Part shown: positions 52,313 to 62,911 of the stretch, piece by piece | How the letters are laid out: each line of letters opens with the position of its first letter | Position numbering within the stretch: the first letter of the stretch is position 1 | Origin: Lachnospiraceae bacterium | Lineage (GTDB): Bacteria; Bacillota; Clostridia; Lachnospirales; Lachnospiraceae | DNA: 64,000 bases | Assembly: GCA_024691305.1 (NCBI GenBank) | Contig: JAILNS010000004.1 | Location: 1-64,000, forward strand | Direction: 5' to 3' | Notes under the pieces: generated by a model | Database searches by the model: none | Told to the model about the DNA's origin: nothing | Seen by the model: the letters and a program-made list of their open reading frames with translations, nothing else | Program-made: the position numbers and the translations under genes

Positions 52313-54589
52313 ATGATCAAGATCGGAATGGTTCTCGGGGAGAGATATGAGATCCTTGAGAAGATAGGCACCGGCGGAATGTCGGACGTCTACAAAGCAA
52401 AAGATCATAAATTGAATAGATTTATAGCCGTAAAGGTGCTTAAGCAGGAGTTTTCGGAGAACAACAACTTTGTAAACAAGTTCAGGACCGAGGCTCAGGC
52501 TGCTGCGGGACTTATGCATCCCAATATCGTGAATGTATATGATGTCGGCAGCGAGAGCGGTGTATATTACATTGTAATGGAGCTTGTCGAGGGTATCACT
52601 CTTAAGAAGTATATTGAGAAAAAGGTAAGACTATCCTCCAAAGAAGCCGTAAGCATAGCCATACAGATATCAAACGGTATCGAAGCAGCTCACAATAATC
52701 ACATTATCCATCGTGATATCAAACCTCAAAATACCATTATCTCCAAAGAAGGTAAGGTTAAAGTCACTGACTTTGGTATAGCCAAGGCAGCTTCGAATAA
52801 TACCGTAAGTTCCAACGTTATGGGAAGTGTGCACTACACATCCCCCGAACAGGCAAGAGGCGGGTTTTCCGATGAAAGATCGGATATCTATTCGCTTGGT
52901 ATCACCATGTTTGAAATGCTTACAGGCCGTGTACCGTTTAATGGAGACACTACGGTCGCTATAGCTATCAAGCATATTCAGGAAGCACTTCCCTATCCTT
53001 CGGATTATGCGGACGATATCCCTTACAGCGTAGAGCAGATAGTCATCAAATGCTGCCAGAAATCACCTGACCGCAGATATCAGTCGATGGGAGAGCTTAT
53101 CGCGGATCTTAAGAAGTCACTTGTCGATCCTGACGGAGACTTTGTTAAGATAGTGGATCCCGATGAAGAAGCCGCTACCAGAAGCATAACCGAAGATGAT
53201 GTCAAAAAGATAAGGAATGCTTCAAACGAGCGCAAGGATATGGTAGAAGGGATTGCGCTTAAGGAAGATATCGAAAAAGAAGAAAGAAAGCGCAAGCAGG
53301 AAAAGAAGAATACCAAATCCGGTTCTAAGACGTCTTCCAAGACCAAACATAAATCCGATAGCAAGTCAGGTTCCTCGAAGACTCCCGTACGCTCATCGAG
53401 AGAGGCTACCAGGGATCGTATTGAAAAAGAAGAATTCAAACGCCGCAGATATGAGACCGAAGAGATCGATGAAGATCCCTATGATGACGATGATGAATAT
53501 GATGATAATGAAGAAGGCGGGGATAAGCTCACGACCATCCTTGTGGTAGTCGGAGCCGTACTCATAGGACTCGTGATCCTTTTGATCATCGGCAAAGTAA
53601 CAGGATTTCTCGGGGGTTCGGACGAAGAGACCGCTGAAGAAGAGGTTTTGTCCGGCGTTGTGCTTATGCCTGAAGGCATAGTCGGATCAAATGTAGATGA
53701 TGCGAAGAAAACTCTGATAGATCTTGGACTTACACCTCAGATAGAATATGAGACCAGCACACAGTATGAAGAGGGTGCGGTCATTTCATCCAGTGTGGAA
53801 TCAGGTGCACAGCTTTCGGAGGGTGATACGGTCATACTTACCGTTGCCCAGAGTACCGATGGGGTTCTTATACCTTCCGTTACGGGCTTAAGCCAGGCAG
53901 AAGCCAGATCGAATCTTGAACAGCACGGTTTCCAGGTATCGATCCTGCAGTCTGAGAGTTCCACCGTGGAAAAAGGCAATGTCATAAGCCAGTCGCCCGA
54001 AGGAGAGACTTATGCTCCGGCAGGAAGCACGATAATGATCACGGTATCAACAGGCGGTACGGAAGCCGAAAAGATAAGTGTTCCAAGCGTTATAGGTAAA
54101 TCGGAGATGGATGCGATGGCTATCATTACCGAGAGCGGGCTTACACTCGGAACCGTGTCCGAAACCAATAATGAAGATCCTTCTCTTAACGGCCTGGTAT
54201 GTTATCAGTCCGTCACTGCGGGAAGTTTTGTGGAAAACGGCACAGTGGTCGATCTGTATGTCAGTAAAGGACCTAAAAGTGCAACTTACAAGTACTCGGG
54301 AAGCGTCACAGCACCTACGGAAGATCCCGAATATGTCAATGGTATGTATGTTCAGGTCGTGATCACTACCGCGGACGGAACACAACTGTTAAGTACGACT
54401 ACTACGACATTCCCTCTTGACGTTAACTATACCGGCATAGCTGCGGCTACAGGAACCGTGACATATACTTTCACAGTCAACACCGAGGAAGTTACGATCA
54501 CGGATCCCGAGACAGGAGAAACAACCACGCAGCCTGCACAGAATTATGATAAGACAGTAACCAGAGAATTAACGTTTGAGGCGGAATGA
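52313..54589 (+). CDS. prkC: PASTA-domain Ser/Thr protein kinase
   Basis: A 758-aa membrane kinase sensing muropeptides or lipid II. Kinase domain 12-275 (GTGGMSDVY loop, Lys41, HRDIKPQN at 133-140, DFGIAK). A Lys/Ser-rich juxtamembrane stretch (320-400), a membrane helix at about 405-427, then three PASTA repeats starting near 449, 519 and 588. A further ~100-residue Thr-rich beta domain (655-758) follows. It forms a pair with stp. Confidence 0.95.
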   Translation: MIKIGMVLGERYEILEKIGTGGMSDVYKAKDHKLNRFIAVKVLKQEFSENNNFVNKFRTEAQAAAGLMHPNIVNVYDVGSESGVYYIVMELVEGITLKKYIEKKVRLSSKEAVSIAIQISNGIEAAHNNHIIHRDIKPQNTIISKEGKVKVTDFGIAKAASNNTVSSNVMGSVHYTSPEQARGGFSDERSDIYSLGITMFEMLTGRVPFNGDTTVAIAIKHIQEALPYPSDYADDIPYSVEQIVIKCCQKSPDRRYQSMGELIADLKKSLVDPDGDFVKIVDPDEEAATRSITEDDVKKIRNASNERKDMVEGIALKEDIEKEERKRKQEKKNTKSGSKTSSKTKHKSDSKSGSSKTPVRSSREATRDRIEKEEFKRRRYETEEIDEDPYDDDDEYDDNEEGGDKLTTILVVVGAVLIGLVILLIIGKVTGFLGGSDEETAEEEVLSGVVLMPEGIVGSNVDDAKKTLIDLGLTPQIEYETSTQYEEGAVISSSVESGAQLSEGDTVILTVAQSTDGVLIPSVTGLSQAEARSNLEQHGFQVSILQSESSTVEKGNVISQSPEGETYAPAGSTIMITVSTGGTEAEKISVPSVIGKSEMDAMAIITESGLTLGTVSETNNEDPSLNGLVCYQSVTAGSFVENGTVVDLYVSKGPKSATYKYSGSVTAPTEDPEYVNGMYVQVVITTADGTQLLSTTTTTFPLDVNYTGIAAATGTVTYTFTVNTEEVTITDPETGETTTQPAQNYDKTVTRELTFEAE

Positions 54590-54592
54590 TGT

Positions 54593-55477
54593 ATGCGGGG
54601 AAAGATCATCAAGGGTATAGCAGGCTTTTATTATGTATATGCCGAAGATGGGATAATTTATGAATGTAAGGCAAGAGGAATATTCCGAAACAGGAAGATA
54701 ACGCCTCTTGTCGGAGACAATGTTGAGATCTCCGTCACAGATATAAATGATAATGAGGGCAATATAGATGATATTATGCCCAGAACCAACAGCCTGATCC
54801 GTCCGGCCGTAGCCAACGTGGACCGGGCTCTAATTTTCTTCGCAAGAAACGATCCCAAACCCGATATGGGACTTATAGACCGTCTCCTTATCACTATGGA
54901 AAAAACGGATATATATCCGATAATAGTCTTTAATAAGTCGGATCTTGATCATTCTCCCGATTATGATCTGGAAAGTGAAAAAGAGGGATTTGCCCTGGCG
55001 GGATATCATGTATACGAGGTTTGTGCGGTCTCCGGCGAGGGTGTGGATGAAATCTTAAGTGAGTTAAAAGGCTATACTACAGCTATAGCAGGACCTAGCG
55101 GCGCAGGGAAATCCTCTTTTATAAACAGAATATGTCCCGGATCCCAAATGGAAACAGGCGTTATTTCAAATAAACTCGGAAGGGGAAAACATACCACAAG
55201 ACATGCCGAGATCCAGGTTATAGACCGTGAGAGTTTTATAGTAGATACGCCGGGATTTACGTCTTATAATATAGATATGATCCTTCCCGAGGAACTTCCT
55301 TTTTTATATCCGGAGTTTTCCGAATATGCAGGCGGATGCAGATTCTCGGGATGTTCGCATACCCATGAACCCGATTGTGCGGTCATCTCTGCCGTGGAAG
55401 CGGGCAAGATCTCAAACTTACGTTATGAAAGGTATAAGAAGTTTTACCAGGAACTAAAAGGCATTAGGAGATATTAG
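54593..55477 (+). CDS. rsgA: Ribosome small-subunit GTPase
   Basis: A 294-aa circularly permuted GTPase in 30S maturation. Order is G4 (FNKSD), G1 (GPSGAGKSSFINRI), G3 (DTPGFTSY), after an N-terminal OB domain, with a C-terminal zinc motif CRFSGCSHTHEPDC. It closes the conserved cluster; rpe, often next, is absent here. Confidence 0.95.
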   Translation: MRGKIIKGIAGFYYVYAEDGIIYECKARGIFRNRKITPLVGDNVEISVTDINDNEGNIDDIMPRTNSLIRPAVANVDRALIFFARNDPKPDMGLIDRLLITMEKTDIYPIIVFNKSDLDHSPDYDLESEKEGFALAGYHVYEVCAVSGEGVDEILSELKGYTTAIAGPSGAGKSSFINRICPGSQMETGVISNKLGRGKHTTRHAEIQVIDRESFIVDTPGFTSYNIDMILPEELPFLYPEFSEYAGGCRFSGCSHTHEPDCAVISAVEAGKISNLRYERYKKFYQELKGIRRY

Positions 55478-55478
55478 G

Positions 55479-57746
55479 ATGAGAAACGGCAGATTTGTTA
55501 TCGCATATCTTATACATGAACTTGGCGATTATTACTGCAAGGAACTTGAAGTAGGAGCAATGCAGAGAGCCGAGGAAGAAAACATCGATCTTATCTTTTT
55601 CCCGGGTAAGTTTATAGACCGTGACCTGTCCGGTGAGATCAAGTATGATTATCAGTACAACACCCTGTATGATCTTGTCATAGAGGATAATGTTGATGCT
55701 GTAATAATTGCCGCCGACTGTATCGGCAACTATACGACCAAAGATAAGATAGCCGCTTTTATAAAAAAATACAGTGAGATCCCATGCGTTCTTGTTGCAA
55801 GTAAGGAAGAGGGCAAATCGTGTATCTGTTACGATAATTTCAAGGGTATAGAAGAAGGGATAGATTATCTTATCAATGAAAAGGGCTGTCGTAAATTTGC
55901 GATGCTTGGCGGACCCGCTTCAAACTCCGACTGCTGTGAACGTAAGGAATCGCTTGTTGGGATACTTGAAAAGCGTAATATTCCTTTTAGTGATGAAAAC
56001 TATGTGGAAGGACACCTCAGCAGACAAAATACCGAGCAGGCAGGACAGCTCCTTGACCAGAATCCCGACGTGGAAGCAATATTTTGTGTAAATGATGAGT
56101 GTGCCGTATCCATGTATCAGGTCATGGAGGAAAGAGGTCTTGAACCCGGTGAAGATATATATATACTCGGATATGACAATTCAAGGCTTGCAGGTCAGAT
56201 GAGACCCACTCTTTCGAGTATATGGGCAGATCCCATGGAACTTTCAAGACAGGCTTTTGATATGGCTCTTAACCTTATCAGAGGACGTAAGACACCCAGC
56301 CGTTCTCTGGATACAATGCTTGTTAAAAGGGATTCTTTTGGTCATTCGACAGAGAAACTTGATCTTACCGTTTGGGATACCGATCATGTGAAAGCCTTGT
56401 ATAATAAGGTCTTTTACAGACTTCAGGGTGCGAGAGGTGTTGAATATAAGGCATATCAGAGAGTTATGCGTGACTGTGTGGCTCTTATTTCTGCCGATTT
56501 ATACGATCCTGAACTGCATAGCAATTTAAAAGAACATGTCAGAGAAGCCCTGGATTCCGGACTTGTGGATTATGCCGATATGGAGCTCTTACAGGAACTG
56601 ATGGATGAGATTTACGAACAGATATCCGCAGGTGAAGAAAGACGCAAGGACAGAGCTGAAGTAAGGCAGGGCTACAGTGATATCTTCAGAATGCTCGTGG
56701 CATATCAGCAGGAGAACATCCGTAAGGTAGTCGATGAAAATGATTCTTTGGATTATTCTCTTAAAATGGTCGCGCAGGATATGATGCAGTTCGAAAACGG
56801 ATCCGATCAAAACTATTCGATACCGCTTAAGAATCTTCCGTATATGGGAATAAGTAATGCATATCTGTATATGCTTAAAGAACCGATAGTCCATCTGGAC
56901 GGTGAAATATTAGATACTCCCAAAGAACTCTATCTTAAGGCGGTACTAAAAGACGGTGAGGTAATGAATATAACTTCCACCCACCAGAAGATATCCATAT
57001 ATGATCTGTACTGTAATTCCTACATTGGCGATGAAAGATACAGTTGTGTAATGCTTCCTCTTTATTCTACCGATGAACTTTACGGTTATGTTTTGTGTGA
57101 CTTAAGCAAGCAGGTTCTCGAAAACGGAGAGATACTTGTAAATCAGCTATCGGCAGCATACAGGATGCTCCATGTGCTCGGAAAGGCACAGAAGATAATG
57201 GACCAGCTTGAAATGAGCAACGAAGCGCTTAAGAGGAATAACATCATTCTTGATAATCTGTCCAAGGTCGATCAGATGACCGGAGTATTTAACCGACGAG
57301 GCTTCTATGAAGCAGCCGAGGGTCTGATAAGCGATGCAGAGAGCAGGGATCTGTGCTATATGATCCTCTACGTCGACATGGATAACTTAAAGATCGTTAA
57401 TGACAGGTATGGACATGATGACGGTGATTTTGCACTTAAGACGATATCCGATATCCTCGGTCAGGTGACTTCCAAGTATAACGGTGTAATGGGAAGAATG
57501 GGCGGAGATGAGTTTGCATGCGCAATACTGTATGACGGTGATCCGTCCGATGTAAAAGACCGTATCAGAAACAGATTCGATGAGTTTAATACATCCAGTG
57601 ATAAACCGTACAATGTATATGCGTCAGCGGGTGTATATAAGCGCGAAAAAGATATAAAAAGAACACTTGAGGAAATCCTTGCGATCGCCGACGAGGACCT
57701 GTACAAAGAAAAACAGAACCGAAGCAAGAAGACCGCTAAAGAGTGA
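55479..57746 (+). CDS. Cytosolic sugar-sensor diguanylate cyclase (LacI-like ligand domain plus GGDEF)
   Basis: A 755-aa soluble protein. Residues about 1-290 match a LacI/GalR periplasmic-binding-like ligand domain (IAYLIHELGDYY, VDAVIIAADC, AMLGGPASNSDC, AIFCVNDECA, ILGYDNSRLAGQMRP) but without the helix-turn-helix and without a signal peptide. A helical and GAF-like middle follows (340-585). Residues about 600-745 are a GGDEF domain with intact MGGDEF (about 673-678) and VDMDNLKIVND, so it should make c-di-GMP. No RxxD inhibitory site precedes GGDEF. The GH36 gene follows 20 bp later, pointing to galactosides as ligand. Confidence 0.87.
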   Translation: MRNGRFVIAYLIHELGDYYCKELEVGAMQRAEEENIDLIFFPGKFIDRDLSGEIKYDYQYNTLYDLVIEDNVDAVIIAADCIGNYTTKDKIAAFIKKYSEIPCVLVASKEEGKSCICYDNFKGIEEGIDYLINEKGCRKFAMLGGPASNSDCCERKESLVGILEKRNIPFSDENYVEGHLSRQNTEQAGQLLDQNPDVEAIFCVNDECAVSMYQVMEERGLEPGEDIYILGYDNSRLAGQMRPTLSSIWADPMELSRQAFDMALNLIRGRKTPSRSLDTMLVKRDSFGHSTEKLDLTVWDTDHVKALYNKVFYRLQGARGVEYKAYQRVMRDCVALISADLYDPELHSNLKEHVREALDSGLVDYADMELLQELMDEIYEQISAGEERRKDRAEVRQGYSDIFRMLVAYQQENIRKVVDENDSLDYSLKMVAQDMMQFENGSDQNYSIPLKNLPYMGISNAYLYMLKEPIVHLDGEILDTPKELYLKAVLKDGEVMNITSTHQKISIYDLYCNSYIGDERYSCVMLPLYSTDELYGYVLCDLSKQVLENGEILVNQLSAAYRMLHVLGKAQKIMDQLEMSNEALKRNNIILDNLSKVDQMTGVFNRRGFYEAAEGLISDAESRDLCYMILYVDMDNLKIVNDRYGHDDGDFALKTISDILGQVTSKYNGVMGRMGGDEFACAILYDGDPSDVKDRIRNRFDEFNTSSDKPYNVYASAGVYKREKDIKRTLEEILAIADEDLYKEKQNRSKKTAKE

Positions 57747-57766
57747 TATAACAGGAGATTATTCAG

Positions 57767-59989
57767 ATGGGAATAAGCTATAACGAGCAAAGCAGAACTT
57801 TTAAACTTGATACATGCGCATCTACATATATGATCGGTATAGCCGATGATGAGAACTTCGTCGGTCACATATATTTCGGACCGTATATCGATGATGATAA
57901 CATCAGTTATCTTATGAGGACTAAGGAACCTCCCTTTGTCCCTTCGGTAAACGGCAGGGACAGACTTGCTTTCTATGATTCTTTTCCGAGTGAGTATCCG
58001 ACGCACGGACTTGGAGACTATCGTGATGATGCCCTGGCGATAAGGACCGGAAAAGGAAATACAGCTCTTAAACTCAGTTTCGTTTCATATGATATAATCC
58101 CGGGGAAAAAGCCTATACAGGGACTTCCCGCTACCTTTGGTTCACCGGATGAGTGCTGCACTCTGGAACTTACATGCAGGGATGAGATCCTTGGAATAGA
58201 CGTTATCCTTTCATATACCGTGTTTGAAAATGTTGATGCGATAGCACGCAGTGTTAAGGTTATAAACAATGCGGGAGATCCTATAGAGCTTACCAGGGTT
58301 ATGAGCATGTGCTTAGATATGGACAATGAGGATTACGATCTTATCACCCTTCATGGTTCATGGGCCAGGGAGAGACATATAAACAGGCGGCCTTTGAGCA
58401 AAGGCATACAGGGAGTCAGCTCCCTTAAGGGAGAATCCGGACATCAGGAACATCCTTTTATGGCTGTACTTGATCATAATGCCGATCAGGACAGGGGGGA
58501 GGTTTTTGGTTTTTCTTTTGTATACTCCGGAAACTTTCTTGCGGAATGTTATGTTAACCAATTTGATTCCGTACGTGTCATGATGGGGATCAATCCCGAG
58601 GACTTCACCTGGAGACTTGAGCCGGGTGATGAATTTGAAACACCTGAGGTGATCATGGTTCATTCATCGGAGGGTATCGGTAATATGACGAGAAGTTTCC
58701 ATGATCTTTTCAGAAATCATCTAATCAGGAGCCCTTACAAGGATCTTAAGAGACCGATCCTTATAAATAACTGGGAAGCTACCTATTTTGAGTTTGATAC
58801 GGATAAGCTTATAGCAATAGTTGACGAAGCTTCCAAATTGGGTATAGAGATGCTCGTTATGGATGACGGGTGGTTTGGACACAGGGATTCGGATAATTCT
58901 TCTCTCGGCGACTGGTATGTATACGAGGACAAGCTTAAGGGCGGTTTAAAGCATCTTGTAGATGAAGTGAATAAGAGGGGTATGAAATTCGGTATATGGT
59001 TTGAACCTGAGATGATCTCTCCCGATTCCGATCTGTACAGAGCTCATCCCGACTGGGCCATAGCCATCGAAGGAAGAACCCCCGGACAGGCCAGGGAACA
59101 GTATGTTCTCGACCTGACCAGACCTGAGGTGGTCGACTATACTTATGATCAGGTAAGTAAGATACTGAAAAGTGCCAATATCGAGTATGTTAAGTGGGAT
59201 ATGAACAGACCGCTTGCCGATATGGGAAGCGCCAAACTGCCTCCGAAGAAAATGGGGGAGATGTTCCACAGATATATGCTGGGTGTGTATGAATTACAGG
59301 AAAGGCTGATCACCGATTTTCCCAATTTGCTCTTAGAGAACTGCTCGGGCGGCGGCGGACGCTTCGATCCCGGAATGTTATATTATTCTCCGCAGATATG
59401 GTGTTCCGATGATACGGATGCTATAGAAAGACTTTCAATCCAGGAAGGAACCTCCATAGTTTATCCTCTGTCTGCAATGGGAGCTCATGTAAGCGATTGC
59501 CCGAACCATACCGTCGGAAGAGTTACACCGTTTAAAACCAGAGGATATGTGGCATTGGCCGGAACTTTCGGATATGAACTGGATGTGACTAAGATCCCCG
59601 AAGAGGACCGGAATATGATCCCCGATCAGGTTAAAATGTATCATACTTATAATGATCTTGTACGTATGGGTGATTATTTCCGCCTTGCATCATTTTCGGA
59701 GAACCGTGAATATGACTGTTATATGGTGGTATCCAAGGATAAAAGCGAAGCGCTGCTTACTTTTGTTCAGGTTCTTAACAGACCCAATCAGCATTCAAGG
59801 AAGATCAGATTAAAAGGTCTTGATCCGAAACGCAGATACGAGCTTACATATGTGGATCCGGAAGATGAGAAAAACAATACTTTGTCCGGAGAGACATATT
59901 CCGGGGATATCCTTATGAAAGCAGGTATTCTTATCCAAAATCCCTGGGGGGATTTCCAGGGAAGGCTTATCAGCATAAAGGCTGTGTGA
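57767..59989 (+). CDS. Alpha-galactosidase, GH36
   Basis: A 740-aa glycosidase releasing alpha-1,6-galactose from raffinose-type sugars or galactomannan. KWDMNRPLADMGS carries the nucleophile Asp478; WCSDDTDAIERL carries the acid/base Asp548. N-terminal beta-supersandwich, central barrel (MDDGWFG, GIWFEPEMISPDSD), C-terminal beta domain. No signal peptide, so cytosolic. AGGAGA lies upstream. Confidence 0.94.
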   Translation: MGISYNEQSRTFKLDTCASTYMIGIADDENFVGHIYFGPYIDDDNISYLMRTKEPPFVPSVNGRDRLAFYDSFPSEYPTHGLGDYRDDALAIRTGKGNTALKLSFVSYDIIPGKKPIQGLPATFGSPDECCTLELTCRDEILGIDVILSYTVFENVDAIARSVKVINNAGDPIELTRVMSMCLDMDNEDYDLITLHGSWARERHINRRPLSKGIQGVSSLKGESGHQEHPFMAVLDHNADQDRGEVFGFSFVYSGNFLAECYVNQFDSVRVMMGINPEDFTWRLEPGDEFETPEVIMVHSSEGIGNMTRSFHDLFRNHLIRSPYKDLKRPILINNWEATYFEFDTDKLIAIVDEASKLGIEMLVMDDGWFGHRDSDNSSLGDWYVYEDKLKGGLKHLVDEVNKRGMKFGIWFEPEMISPDSDLYRAHPDWAIAIEGRTPGQAREQYVLDLTRPEVVDYTYDQVSKILKSANIEYVKWDMNRPLADMGSAKLPPKKMGEMFHRYMLGVYELQERLITDFPNLLLENCSGGGGRFDPGMLYYSPQIWCSDDTDAIERLSIQEGTSIVYPLSAMGAHVSDCPNHTVGRVTPFKTRGYVALAGTFGYELDVTKIPEEDRNMIPDQVKMYHTYNDLVRMGDYFRLASFSENREYDCYMVVSKDKSEALLTFVQVLNRPNQHSRKIRLKGLDPKRRYELTYVDPEDEKNNTLSGETYSGDILMKAGILIQNPWGDFQGRLISIKAV

Positions 59990-60064
59990 GAAATATAAGA
60001 GTAAAGAAGCCTAAGATTAAATATATGATTTAATAAAATATAATCAGGAAGGATCACGCTTAAT

Positions 60065-61312
60065 ATGTCAAAAGACAAATATAATATAGCCATAGCAGGT
60101 ACCGGATACGTTGGATTGTCCAATGCGGTCTTACTTGCGCAGAATAACAAGGTATATGCGGTTGATATCATCCCCGAGAAAGTAGAGATGATCAATAACA
60201 GGAAATCTCCCATAGTAGATAAGGAGATAGAGGAGTATCTGTCCGGGCATGAACTGGACCTTACAGCTACGCTTGATGGTAAAAAAGCATATAAAGATGC
60301 CGATTTTGTCATAATCGCAGCACCCACTAACTACGACCCTCAGAAGAATTTTTTTGATACATCCGCAGTTGAAGCGGTGATCGAACTTGTACTTAAGGTA
60401 AATCCCGATGCAGTAATGGTCATAAAATCTACTATTCCGGTTGGATATACCGAATCGGTAAGACGTAAATACAATACCCGTAATATTCTCTTTAGTCCTG
60501 AATTTTTAAGAGAGGGAAGAGCACTTTACGATAATCTGTATCCTTCAAGGATAATAGTGGGTACCGATCTTGATGATCCCAAGTTAGCAAGCGATGCCCA
60601 AAACTTCGCACATCTGCTTGAGCAGGGAGCCATTAAAGAAAACATCGATATCCTTATAATGGGTACCACGGAAGCAGAAGCGGTGAAACTCTTTGCAAAT
60701 ACCTATCTGGCCCTCAGAGTCAGCTATTTTAACGAACTTGATACTTATGCGGAAGTTAAGGGGCTTGATACCAAGTCGATAATAGACGGTGTGTGCTTAG
60801 ATCCCAGGATCGGTTCACATTACAACAATCCGAGCTTTGGTTACGGAGGATATTGTCTTCCCAAGGATACCAAGCAGCTTTTGGCAAACTATTCCGATGT
60901 TCCCGAGAACCTGATAGAAGCCATAGTCAATGCGAACCGTACACGTAAGGATTTTATAGCCGACAGGGTGCTTCATACCGCAGGTTACTATGAGGAAAGC
61001 GAAGTATACAATAAATCAAAGGAAAAGGCTGTAACCATAGGTGTATACAGACTTACCATGAAATCGGGGTCCGATAATTTCCGTCAGTCATCGATACAGG
61101 GTATTATGAAGCGGATCAAGGCCAAGGGAGCTACCGTTGTCATATATGAGCCGACTCTTGAAGACGGCAGTACTTTCTTTGGAAGTCTGGTCATAAATGA
61201 TCTTGAGAAGTTTAAGAATACATGCGACGGTATCATAGCAAACAGATACGATAAGTCACTCGACGACGTACAGGATAAGGTTTACACACGTGACATATTC
61301 AGAAGAGACTGA
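60065..61312 (+). CDS. ugd: UDP-glucose 6-dehydrogenase (Ugd family)
   Basis: A 415-aa NAD enzyme. Rossmann [27 protein letters not shown], the catalytic Cys in [14 protein letters not shown], and a C-terminal domain [18 protein letters not shown]. It makes UDP-glucuronate for surface polysaccharides; a UDP-ManNAc dehydrogenase role cannot be excluded. AGGAAGG is 12 nt before the ATG, rather far. The next gene overlaps its end by 23 bp. Confidence 0.92.
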   Translation: MSKDKYNIAIAGTGYVGLSNAVLLAQNNKVYAVDIIPEKVEMINNRKSPIVDKEIEEYLSGHELDLTATLDGKKAYKDADFVIIAAPTNYDPQKNFFDTSAVEAVIELVLKVNPDAVMVIKSTIPVGYTESVRRKYNTRNILFSPEFLREGRALYDNLYPSRIIVGTDLDDPKLASDAQNFAHLLEQGAIKENIDILIMGTTEAEAVKLFANTYLALRVSYFNELDTYAEVKGLDTKSIIDGVCLDPRIGSHYNNPSFGYGGYCLPKDTKQLLANYSDVPENLIEAIVNANRTRKDFIADRVLHTAGYYEESEVYNKSKEKAVTIGVYRLTMKSGSDNFRQSSIQGIMKRIKAKGATVVIYEPTLEDGSTFFGSLVINDLEKFKNTCDGIIANRYDKSLDDVQDKVYTRDIFRRD

Positions 61313-62906
61313 CAAAACAGCTAAAAGTTCCGGAATCCGCCTCGCAGGTCCTAAGCGGGGCTTTTTTCGCGTGTTCTACAGCAGGGCTATAATATACAGT
61401 TTGCTGATCATACTGCAGTTTACCCTGTTTATTCTATTTATACTGCGATTTAGAACGTATTTCCATTATTACACTATTATAGAGACCGTCATTGCTTCTA
61501 TCATCATTCTGTATATGTATGCTATTGATATGGATCCGTCGGCTAAGCTTTCGTGGGCCGTACTTATGATCTTTATGCCTCTTGCGGGCAGTATCATGTT
61601 TCTTTTTTCCCAGATGGAGGTTGGACATAGACATTTAAGGAACAGGAGTAATGACATAGTCAGAAGCACCATGGACACACTCGGGCATAATGAATCCGTG
61701 CTGGATATGGTAAAAGAAGATTACCCGGGTCTTGTGAAACTCCACGATTATATAAATACCACAGGATGTTTTCCTTTGTTTGGAGATACCGAAACCAAAT
61801 ATTATCCCTCCGGAGAAAGCTTCTTTGAGGACTACCTTAAGGAACTTGAAAAAGCCAAAAATTATATCTTCATTGAATATTTCATCATAGGTGAAGGCTA
61901 TATGTGGGGAAAAATACTCGATGTTTTAAAGAAAAAGGCAGAAGAAGGGGTGGAAATAAGAGTTTTGTATGACGGGGTGTGTGAGTTTGTACTCCTGCCG
62001 CATAACTATCCTTCATTACTTGCGGGACTTGGAATAAAAGCAAGGACTTTTTCTTCGATAGTACCGATGTTATCCACATATTATAATTACAGGGATCACA
62101 GGAAGATAACTGTAATCGACGGGAAATGTGCTTTTACCGGAGGCCTTAATCTATCAGATGAGTATATAAACATAGGCTCCAGATTCGGTCACTGGAAGGA
62201 TGGCGCTGTTAAACTTAAAGGGGATGCAGCGATCAGTTTTACCCTTATGTTCCTGCAGATGTGGGACTGTGCCGATGAGAGGAGCGATGACAAGGAAGAT
62301 TACCTTAAGTATTTTCCCAATGACGGTATTGACCGGACATCCGTACAAAACATAGAACTCGGATATGTTATGCCTTATGCGGATTGTCCGCTTGACGGGA
62401 TAAGAGTGGGTGAAGATGTGTATATCGATATGTTCTACAGCGCATGCGATCATATATATGTTATGACTCCGTATCTGGTAATGGACGGAGAAATGAAAGC
62501 TGCAATGGTTTATGCTGCGCAAAGAGGAGTGGATGTCAGAGTTATAATCCCAGGTATTCCGGATAAAAAAGTCATATATTCTCTCGCAAAGGTGGAAAGC
62601 AAATCATTAATTAAATCAGGAATTAAGATTTATGAATATACACCCGGATTTCTTCATACAAAGGCAGTCATAAGTGATGATACAAAAGCCGTTGTCGGCA
62701 CGATAAATATGGATTACAGGAGTCTGTATCATCATTTTGAGTGTGCGGCTTATATGTATAAAACGCCGTGTATAGCAGATATCCGTTGTGATTTTGAAGA
62801 AACGTTTAAAAAATGCCGGGAGGTGACTCTTGACACCATCCGGCATGATTCGTTTTTCTATAAGATACTCGGTACTTTTATGCGTTTTCTTGCTCCGCTT
62901 TTCTGA
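61290..62906 (+). CDS. cls: Cardiolipin synthase (phospholipase D family)
   Basis: A 538-aa membrane enzyme joining phosphatidylglycerol molecules. Two N-terminal membrane helices (about 30-52 and 60-76, with a third at 82-105), then two HKD motifs: [10 protein letters not shown] and [11 protein letters not shown]. Start is a GTG inside ugd with AAGG 10 nt upstream; no later start keeps the membrane segment. It converges on the RND gene with 5 bp between stops. Confidence 0.93.
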   Translation: MTYSEETDKTAKSSGIRLAGPKRGFFRVFYSRAIIYSLLIILQFTLFILFILRFRTYFHYYTIIETVIASIIILYMYAIDMDPSAKLSWAVLMIFMPLAGSIMFLFSQMEVGHRHLRNRSNDIVRSTMDTLGHNESVLDMVKEDYPGLVKLHDYINTTGCFPLFGDTETKYYPSGESFFEDYLKELEKAKNYIFIEYFIIGEGYMWGKILDVLKKKAEEGVEIRVLYDGVCEFVLLPHNYPSLLAGLGIKARTFSSIVPMLSTYYNYRDHRKITVIDGKCAFTGGLNLSDEYINIGSRFGHWKDGAVKLKGDAAISFTLMFLQMWDCADERSDDKEDYLKYFPNDGIDRTSVQNIELGYVMPYADCPLDGIRVGEDVYIDMFYSACDHIYVMTPYLVMDGEMKAAMVYAAQRGVDVRVIIPGIPDKKVIYSLAKVESKSLIKSGIKIYEYTPGFLHTKAVISDDTKAVVGTINMDYRSLYHHFECAAYMYKTPCIADIRCDFEETFKKCREVTLDTIRHDSFFYKILGTFMRFLAPLF

Positions 62907-62911
62907 TGTGT

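Noticed and set aside
60039..60044. TATAAT before ugd as a promoter
   Set aside because: A start from it would fall in the Shine-Dalgarno (60046-60052), and there is no -35.
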